A stretch of 16,870 nt of DNA from an uncultured Collinsella sp. (lineage in GTDB: Bacteria; Actinomycetota; Coriobacteriia; Coriobacteriales; Coriobacteriaceae). The DNA lies in assembly GCA_900552735.1 (NCBI GenBank), contig USBA01000018.1, forward strand, positions 1 to 16,870, given 5' to 3'. Of this stretch, positions 13,101 through 16,870 are shown piece after piece. A model generated the notes under the pieces. It was not told the origin of the DNA, did not search any database, and worked only from the letters and a program-made list of their open reading frames with translations. How positions within the stretch are numbered: position 1 is the stretch's first letter; each line of letters opens with the position of its first letter. The translations under genes and the position numbers were made by a program.

Positions 13101-14489
13101 CCAATTGAGGTCGGTTCTTACCTGGAAGAGGGCCTTAATATTGCCGTATGCGGGGTCGTTGTTGTTACCCCAGGTTTTGCCCACCCAATCGTAGGCGAGC
13201 GAGCCGTACAGCTGTGTGGCGATATCCATCGTGAACAGCAGCGTGCAATGGTGGCGAAGGAGCTTGGTGTTTCTTTGATCGGTGCCCGATCCGGCACTCA
13301 TGCTCTTGTACTGATTCCACTTCCCCTCCATCTCGTCGAGGTAGCGGTTTGCCTGCTTGGCACCCGACTCGCGCGGTGACTTCTTCCAGTACTCCGGATC
13401 CGGATTGCCCGAATCGTTCATGTAGCCGACCGGTTTGTATCCTCCGCCAAACAGTACGTACCCGGCAAACGAGAAATCGAACAAAATGGGGAACGAAGGC
13501 ATCCAGCACGTGAACTTATTGCCGCCGATGCCGGGAAACGCCGCTGGGAAATCAAACGGAGTGACCTCTTGGTCCATGGTAGTGGGGACGATAGTGGTCG
13601 AGCCCGATTCCGCCTTTGCGGCCGGCGCGGTGACAACGGCCATGGGGGAGGAGAGCGTGTAGGTCTTGCCCTGGTAGTCGAGGACAAAGCGCAACTTGCA
13701 TCCTTCCTCCAGAAGGCCCGAAGCTGCATCGAGGAACGTGTCTTCGAGCGTGAACGTCGCCAGATTATCCGCGCCCGAAGCGCTGGCCTTGACTTGGCCA
13801 ATCTGCGTGACGGTTTCGGGTGAGCTGCCCGCGGCGGGCACTACTTTGTTGATGCGCAGCGTTGCCTGTCCACCCTGTGGCAGATGCGCCTGCACGGTAA
13901 AGGCGTGCGTATCAGGCTGTTCGTTTGCCGTGTCGTCCTTTGGCAATGCCATGAACGTGGCTTCAGCGTACTGGATGTCCCATTCGTCGAATGTGAGCTG
14001 GCGGAAGTACGGCTTGCCGTCGGAAAGCGGACGTGTGGGCGCGGTTATGGCGGTGCCGCCCTGGATACGCGCAAGGGGAATCTCGACATCACGGTAGCCC
14101 ACCATGCTAATGGAGATGCCGCCGTTAAAGTCGTACGCGTCGAGAAGCGTCGCCTCGTCCACGTAGCCTTCCGAAAGCGGAGCGACCTCAAAGATGGCCG
14201 TGCCCTCGTCGTCGGTCGTGGCGGTGAGCTGCTTGCCCGCGGCATAACGCGACGCGAGCGTGACCTGGGCTCCCTTGATGGGCATATTCTTGTTGGCGAC
14301 GTCGACCACGACCACACCAAACATGGTGCGCGAGAGAACGAGCACCTTGAAGGGGTCTTCTTCGTCGGCATAGGCTTTGGTGGGGGCGAATGGCAGTATG
14401 AAGGCGTTTGCGCTTCCCGGCACGCGCGGCAACATAATGCTCGCCAGCGAGGACGCTCCGGCAACAAGTAGCGAACGGCGATCAAGCAT
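10122..14489 (-). CDS. giant exported surface protein with LAGTG sorting signal
   Basis: I start this 1455-residue protein at the ATG at 14489, which has GGGAG 8 bases upstream and begins a signal peptide. Met-Leu-Asp-Arg-Arg-Ser-Leu-Leu has a twin-arginine look, a hydrophobic run follows, and cleavage is likely near Ala-Tyr-Ala-Asp (about 39-42). Residues 45-110 resemble a carboxypeptidase-regulatory/Ig-like fold (Ile-Lys-Gly-Ala-Gln-Val-Thr-Leu, then Asp-Asp-Glu-Gly-Thr-Ala). The centre, about 250-1150, matches nothing I know and is Trp/Gly-rich and beta-like. Near 1210-1250 a CARDB-like stretch appears (Val-Arg-Asn-Asp-Gly-Asn-Thr-Leu). A Gly/Ser-rich linker leads to LAGTG (1407-1411), an Ala-rich helix and Arg-Arg. 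LAXTG is the motif of class E sortases. It is probably wall-anchored; adhesin or enzyme roles are equally open. Confidence 0.85.
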   Translation of the reverse strand: MLDRRSLLVAGASSLASIMLPRVPGSANAFILPFAPTKAYADEEDPFKVLVLSRTMFGVVVVDVANKNMPIKGAQVTLASRYAAGKQLTATTDDEGTAIFEVAPLSEGYVDEATLLDAYDFNGGISISMVGYRDVEIPLARIQGGTAITAPTRPLSDGKPYFRQLTFDEWDIQYAEATFMALPKDDTANEQPDTHAFTVQAHLPQGGQATLRINKVVPAAGSSPETVTQIGQVKASASGADNLATFTLEDTFLDAASGLLEEGCKLRFVLDYQGKTYTLSSPMAVVTAPAAKAESGSTTIVPTTMDQEVTPFDFPAAFPGIGGNKFTCWMPSFPILFDFSFAGYVLFGGGYKPVGYMNDSGNPDPEYWKKSPRESGAKQANRYLDEMEGKWNQYKSMSAGSGTDQRNTKLLRHHCTLLFTMDIATQLYGSLAYDWVGKTWGNNNDPAYGNIKALFQVRTDLNWTEQFTLGPVPFFLNVNPWVLAKLALAVGAHTHGSGAAFFKNISLDYSNTSGSFTIQIGLAVTFGAGVAGVASSAVRGAASLTLFIGYEKADGHQLPRLRVGADVDVDVILQFVMFKWTTKAWSGSWPTLLDSWNMSVNNGNQYVLQRSELALGGDAPYTLDACFGSAGNAEAGGVPQFIASATIVTNAELLARAEVKATARNVAPTVRDWDRSVTRIELEADAESDDTGQVEHFVHALIENDENAAPMYKYTYIGQARDAAADPNANSAGVSEDERGGIRPSSDNVLFAGVLSEAHMKLAIIAGVECLFRIASVRYGENGRSRLVVHTKTNGTWSAPTPVDFSLGFGEGDVERNGIFDYDFDVVEYTDGRRNQDAYVLLVSGERPDGDNTLFDAASTSGILSVVRLRISNGGVRVMSHTSWRSISRGRLQEDGYHCLQCPRITVGKTLVDGRLSGAYLHRRGTTAEKALGSEAEVALECFTLWSDVSGDSLTFRQVLRFPQAPSSIELGVPENINGKMVVPVAYETANGCGCASYAVIGQSIAGWGVMPPDATVPHAVPWPQHSGFLATVNEQLQHITWTRGASAFATQPVGAAGCGPASFSVSNNGRCVLYVENTDGKVGQTYDEEGNPVAVMGKHFRIFASTLAGDLFTEPFVMCELDHPVDQITTFLTSGGMLSALATHIVSAEKSEAELHGIEVPLVACATPTGAVATSGAVVPGAAGESFMVTVRNDGNTLLTAGTIDLYREGSSQPFSSASIGFGANARMASIYDPELAEDASANDMAHVKYALEALGAHFATHPLVADNGNAALAPGCTAQFRMSFAIPESWSDEVGKRVTLYAKARNLVALDPITLEEIRPGANSALGAVLHELHVPGAACERSEVQIGVCGSADTTGLHDAPMTVDGDGGTSGAGYGGSSSGGGSGSGSGKDHGNNKRSGKAGALAGTGDVNAPFTAAAAALAAAGAGLVAYSARRTALESDTANEVNSDRPR

Positions 14490-14644
14490 TTTGGGCTCCC
14501 ATCCCGCAAATATCGGAGGAAATAATCCAATTTTGCGAGAAGGTGCCCCGTGGTGGTAGTGCCGTTCAAGGGTCAAAATGTCCAATTTGATCGAGCGAAG
14601 CGCCGGGTTCCGGAACGCGTTCGATGCGCTTGGCAGCCCGGTCG
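14490..14644 (-). promoter_or_regulatory. gap between LuxR regulator and surface-protein gene with paired repeats
   Basis: The 155 bases between the regulator stop and the surface-protein start contain TCCAATTT twice (14526-14533 and 14581-14588, 55 bases apart, same orientation). Minus-strand TTGGAC and TTGACC elements near the second copy could be -35 boxes, but I find no matching -10. There is no terminator with a T-run after the regulator gene, so read-through into the surface-protein gene is possible. The repeats are candidate regulator sites only. Confidence 0.3.
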
Positions 14645-15649
14645 CTAACGCAACATATGCGCGACCAGCTCCGCGCGCGTGCCGATGCCAAGCTTTGCGT
14701 ATACGCCGGATAGGCGGTTTTTGACGGTGCCCGGCGATACTCCCATATGGCGTGCGATTTCGGCGTTGGTCCACCCACGGCAGGCGAGCATGGCCATGGT
14801 GAACTCCGTGGTCGTTAAATCGTCGGCCACGTCCTCGCCCGAATCGGGGTTGTGGATGCGCCGCCAGCCGTAGCTGAAGCGGTACGTGATCTCGATGATG
14901 CGAGCGAAATCGTCGGGGTATTGCGATTTTAAGCACGCCTCGATAAGCCCCTGCAAAAGGCCGTGGTGCTCGCCGATGAGCTCGATAAGGCCGTCAGGGC
15001 GCGCAATGTTCCAAGCGGTTCCGAAGTGTGCCTTTGCGGCGTCGATATCCTTGAGGCTCATGCATGCCATGGAAGCCGACAGGTGCAGGAACAGCTCCGA
15101 GATGGGATAGCTTCCCTGTTTCATGATCAGGGCGTTTTCCGCCATGCCCAGACTGCGGCCATATTCGCCGCGCAGGTACAAGGCGTGCGCCATCACGTAG
15201 CTGGCGAACAGGCGCAGGCCTTCGGGCAGATGCGCCGCAAGCGGATAAAACTCTTCGGCGGAATACGGGGAAGGCAAGTGCAGCAGGACGCTCGCGGCGG
15301 AGGCGAACAGGATATGCGTGGCGTGGACGGCGGGCGATTCCTCGTCAGTTGGCGTATCGAGGATGCCCGCAAGGCACCGGCGGGCATCGGCGATACGGTT
15401 GAGCGACAGACTGGCATATCCGCAGATAAGGCATGCGGAATAGCGCAGTGCGGGATCGGTGGCGTCAAGATAGGGGCGCGCCGTCTTGGCAGCAAGGGCG
15501 GCCTGTCCGCGAAAGTACAGCGCTTCTGCCGTGGCAATGGCGCGCGAATCGGGGTCGGAAATGCCTGCAACCGCAGCGTCAATCTGCCCCGGCACAAAGG
15601 CGGTGCACATCAACGGCATGGGAACGCATGGGTAGCCATCGCAGTCCAT
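14645..15649 (-). CDS. LuxR-type transcriptional regulator with helical-repeat sensor region
   Basis: This 334-residue protein starts at the ATG at 15649, preceded by GGGAGA and GGAAG on the minus strand; codons further upstream lack coding character. Residues 276-334 are a clear LuxR/GerE helix-turn-helix: Leu-Thr-x-x-Glu, then Asn-Ala-Glu-Ile-Ala-Arg-His-Met-Gly-Val-Ser, then Thr-Val-Lys-Asn-Arg-Leu and Tyr-Ala-Lys-Leu-Gly. The first 260 residues are predominantly helical with paired-helix features like TPR or MalT-type repeats. There is no receiver, PAS or membrane domain, so the signal is probably a ligand or protein partner. It lies directly upstream of and collinear with the giant surface-protein gene, and diverges from padR. 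Control of the surface protein is an inference from position. Confidence 0.87.
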   Translation of the reverse strand: MDCDGYPCVPMPLMCTAFVPGQIDAAVAGISDPDSRAIATAEALYFRGQAALAAKTARPYLDATDPALRYSACLICGYASLSLNRIADARRCLAGILDTPTDEESPAVHATHILFASAASVLLHLPSPYSAEEFYPLAAHLPEGLRLFASYVMAHALYLRGEYGRSLGMAENALIMKQGSYPISELFLHLSASMACMSLKDIDAAKAHFGTAWNIARPDGLIELIGEHHGLLQGLIEACLKSQYPDDFARIIEITYRFSYGWRRIHNPDSGEDVADDLTTTEFTMAMLACRGWTNAEIARHMGVSPGTVKNRLSGVYAKLGIGTRAELVAHMLR

Positions 15650-15923
15650 CTTCCATCTCCCAACAGCTGGCAACAATAGCAGCAATTGTACCTCTGTTGC
15701 TCGGGACTGGAATTTGTGGGTATCGCCTACGATTATGCCGAACGTATAAAGGAAGACTAGCGGCTCTCTTGAACCCGAGGTCGAAGAGGGCGTTGTACAA
15801 GGCATATGGGGCCGAGCGGAAGTGGATCAAAAGAGCGTTACTTGACGTTTCATGCATAATGCCAACCGCCCCGCGACATCACGTTCGCAGCGCGCAGGGG
15901 CCGGAGAATCTTCGCGATGAGAG
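15650..15923. other. intergenic region between divergent luxR-type and padR genes
   Basis: No gene is supported here. On the minus strand a TACAAT (15690-15685) is a fair -10 for the LuxR-type gene, but the -35 position (ATTCCA or TTCCAG) is poor, so that promoter may need an activator. The rest of the gap, about 15720-15920, shows no notable repeat or open frame with coding character. Confidence 0.4.
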
Positions 15924-15952
15924 TTGACGTCTAATACCTTGCATCGTATAGT
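15924..15952 (+). promoter_or_regulatory. near-consensus sigma-70 promoter of the padR operon
   Basis: TTGACG (15924-15929) and TATAGT (15947-15952) are separated by exactly 17 bases. Transcription would start near 15959, giving a leader of about 30 bases before the padR ATG. The close match suggests strong basal expression held down by a repressor. Confidence 0.75.
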
Positions 15953-15969
15953 GTGTATAGCACAGTATA
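15947..15969. promoter_or_regulatory. PadR operator candidate over the -10 element
   Basis: The 23 bases form a dyad of the form TATA-N-TGTG-N5-CACA-N-TATA. It covers the -10 box and the predicted start site, where a bound repressor would block polymerase. PadR proteins are dimers that bind short inverted repeats in their own promoters, so autorepression is the natural reading. Confidence 0.6.
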
Positions 15970-15989
15970 TGACGAGAGGAGGTGTGCGG

Positions 15990-16310
15990 ATGGAGGCACA
16001 GATGAAGCGCGGCTTCCTGGAGGCCTGCGTGCTCGCGGCCGTCTCCGGCGAGGAGTCCTACGGCTACCAGATCGTGAAGGACGTGCCAGCGAGCATGGGG
16101 CTCACGGAGTCGACACTCTACCCGCTGCTCAAGCGCCTGGAGAAGGCCGGGTGCATCACGGCGCGCTCCGCCGAGTACAACGGGCGGCTGCGCCGGTACT
16201 ACCGCATCACGGACGACGGGCGAGCGCGCATCGAGGAGTTCCTGGCCGAGTGGCCGTCCGTACGGGAGATTTACGCATACGTTGAGGGGGCGCACCATGA
16301 CGCGCGATGA
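15990..16310 (+). CDS. PadR-family transcriptional regulator
   Basis: This 106-residue protein is a compact PadR (subfamily 2 size) repressor. I use the ATG at 15990 because AGGAGG lies at 15977-15982; the upstream in-frame codons to 15924 overlap the promoter. The winged helix shows the typical order: Met-Lys-Arg-Gly-x-Leu-Glu-x-x-Val-Leu (5-15), Glu-Ser-Tyr-Gly-Tyr-Gln-Ile, then Glu-Ser-Thr-Leu-Tyr-Pro-Leu-Leu-Lys-Arg-Leu-Glu as recognition region, then Arg-Arg-Tyr-Tyr-Arg-Ile-Thr as the wing and start of the C-terminal helix. It acts in the cytoplasm as a dimer. It overlaps the next gene by 14 bases, so the two are translationally coupled, the usual PadR/DUF1700 arrangement. Confidence 0.93.
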   Translation: MEAQMKRGFLEACVLAAVSGEESYGYQIVKDVPASMGLTESTLYPLLKRLEKAGCITARSAEYNGRLRRYYRITDDGRARIEEFLAEWPSVREIYAYVEGAHHDAR

Positions 16311-16870
16311 GTTTCTGGGCCGGTTGGGCGAGCTGCTCGCCTGCCTGCCGGCCGAGCAGGTGGAGGAGACCGAGGCGTTCTATGCGGAGGCCATCGCCGA
16401 CCGCATGGAGGACGGTATGAGCGAGGAGGAGGCCGTGGCCGCCATGGGCACGCCCGGCGAGGTGGCGGAGGCCACGCTCGACGACCTGCCCGCCGTGCCG
16501 CGCGCAATCGCGAAGACGCTCCGGCGCAGCACCGTGCTGCTGTGGGTGCTGACCATCGTGGGCTCCCCGGTGTGGGTGCCGCTGCTCGCCGCCTTCGCCG
16601 CCGTGGCCGTCACGGTCTATATCTGCATCTGGGTGCTGGCGCTCTGCGTGTGGATCGTCGCAGCGGCACTCGGGGGCGTGGGCGTAGTTGGGCTCCTGCT
16701 TGCCGTAAGCGGCGTCACCATCGGCCACTTCCCGTACGCCCTCGCCTCGGCGGGCGTGGGGCTCGGCCTCGTCGGCGTGGCGCTCTTCGTTGGTGCTGGC
16801 GCTTGGGCCGCCTCAAAACAAATTGCGCGCCTCTCGGCGCTCTGGGCGAGGAAGGCCGCCTCGCCCGTCT
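16297..16870 (+). CDS. DUF1700 (HAAS-domain) membrane protein, 3' end outside the window
   Basis: The ATG at 16297 lies inside the end of padR, preceded by a GAGGGGG ribosome binding site, and the frame stays open to the right edge (191 codons seen). Residues 1-65 form the conserved helical DUF1700/HAAS region: Thr-Arg-Asp-Glu-Phe-Leu-x-x-Leu, Glu-Gln-Val-Glu-Glu-Thr-Glu-Ala-Phe-Tyr, Ser-Glu-Glu-Glu-Ala-Val-Ala-Ala-Met-Gly-Thr-Pro. Hydrophobic segments follow at about 78-108, 108-145 and 147-175, giving several membrane helices rich in Val, Ala, Leu and Gly. These proteins are encoded next to PadR regulators and often precede a DUF4097 adhesin-like gene. They are thought to act in PadR-linked membrane regulation, but the mechanism is not established. 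C-terminus not seen. Confidence 0.9.
   Translation, partial: MTRDEFLGRLGELLACLPAEQVEETEAFYAEAIADRMEDGMSEEEAVAAMGTPGEVAEATLDDLPAVPRAIAKTLRRSTVLLWVLTIVGSPVWVPLLAAFAAVAVTVYICIWVLALCVWIVAAALGGVGVVGLLLAVSGVTIGHFPYALASAGVGLGLVGVALFVGAGAWAASKQIARLSALWARKAASPV

Noticed and set aside
14490..14936. 149-codon N-terminal extension of the surface protein
   Set aside because: The extension overlaps the end of the LuxR-type gene, is Arg/His-rich, and would bury the signal peptide inside the protein. The ATG at 14489 has a proper ribosome binding site.
15650..15805. 52-codon N-terminal extension of the LuxR-type regulator
   Set aside because: The sequence ahead of 15649 has no coding character, and the ATG at 15649 has a suitable ribosome binding site.
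1..16870. tRNA, rRNA, intact insertion sequences, phage or integrase genes
   Set aside because: I looked for cloverleaf-like segments, transposase or integrase motifs and terminal repeats and saw none that I could support.

Overview
The window is GC-rich, densely coded bacterial DNA. It looks like a chromosome segment from a gut-type Coriobacteriia member, with Collinsella or a close relative my best guess. The clues are a divergent type IIA topoisomerase pair, LPXTG and LAXTG wall-anchored surface proteins, a stand-alone LuxR-type regulator, a PadR/DUF1700 pair and the GC-rich third codon positions. This placement is inference; no rRNA or other phylogenetic marker is present.

Layout. (1) Positions 1-2200, plus strand: the tail of an unknown membrane protein, a small membrane protein, then a decayed redox/cupin cluster. 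That cluster holds a cupin N-terminal stub, an intact carboxymuconolactone decarboxylase-cupin fusion, a remnant resembling a TetR C-terminal domain, and an unrecognised small ORF. (2) 2223-3143, minus: a secreted LPVTG-anchored surface protein. (3) 3465-3995, plus: a flavodoxin-like reductase with an Isf-type cysteine motif. It converges, across a long two-tier inverted repeat, on (4) 4103-5197, minus: a solitary P-loop ATPase with a C-terminal winged helix, whose start is preceded by three 19-bp dyad-containing repeats. (5) 5446-9729, minus: a two-gene operon for a divergent GyrB/ParE-like and GyrA/ParC-like topoisomerase, with a recognisable promoter and a strong terminator. (6) 9730-10121: intergenic DNA with two dyads, a possible 38-residue plus-strand protein and a terminator hairpin. 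(7) 10122-15649, minus: a LuxR-type regulator followed by a 1455-residue exported surface protein ending in an LAGTG sorting signal. (8) 15924-16870, plus: a PadR regulator and an overlapping DUF1700/HAAS membrane protein cut by the window edge, driven by a near-consensus promoter with a symmetrical operator candidate over the -10 element.

How the parts work together. The topoisomerase genes form a housekeeping-like unit for DNA topology. The LuxR regulator and the giant surface protein lie in tandem and may form a regulator-target pair. The PadR/DUF1700 pair looks like an autoregulated envelope-stress or membrane-modulation unit. The two surface proteins carry different sorting motifs (LPVTG and LAGTG), which may mean two sortases. 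The least explained elements are the ATPase with its repeat array, the giant surface protein, and the structured DNA at 9820-9900 and 3993-4085. I see no CRISPR array, tRNA, rRNA, intact insertion sequence or phage gene.
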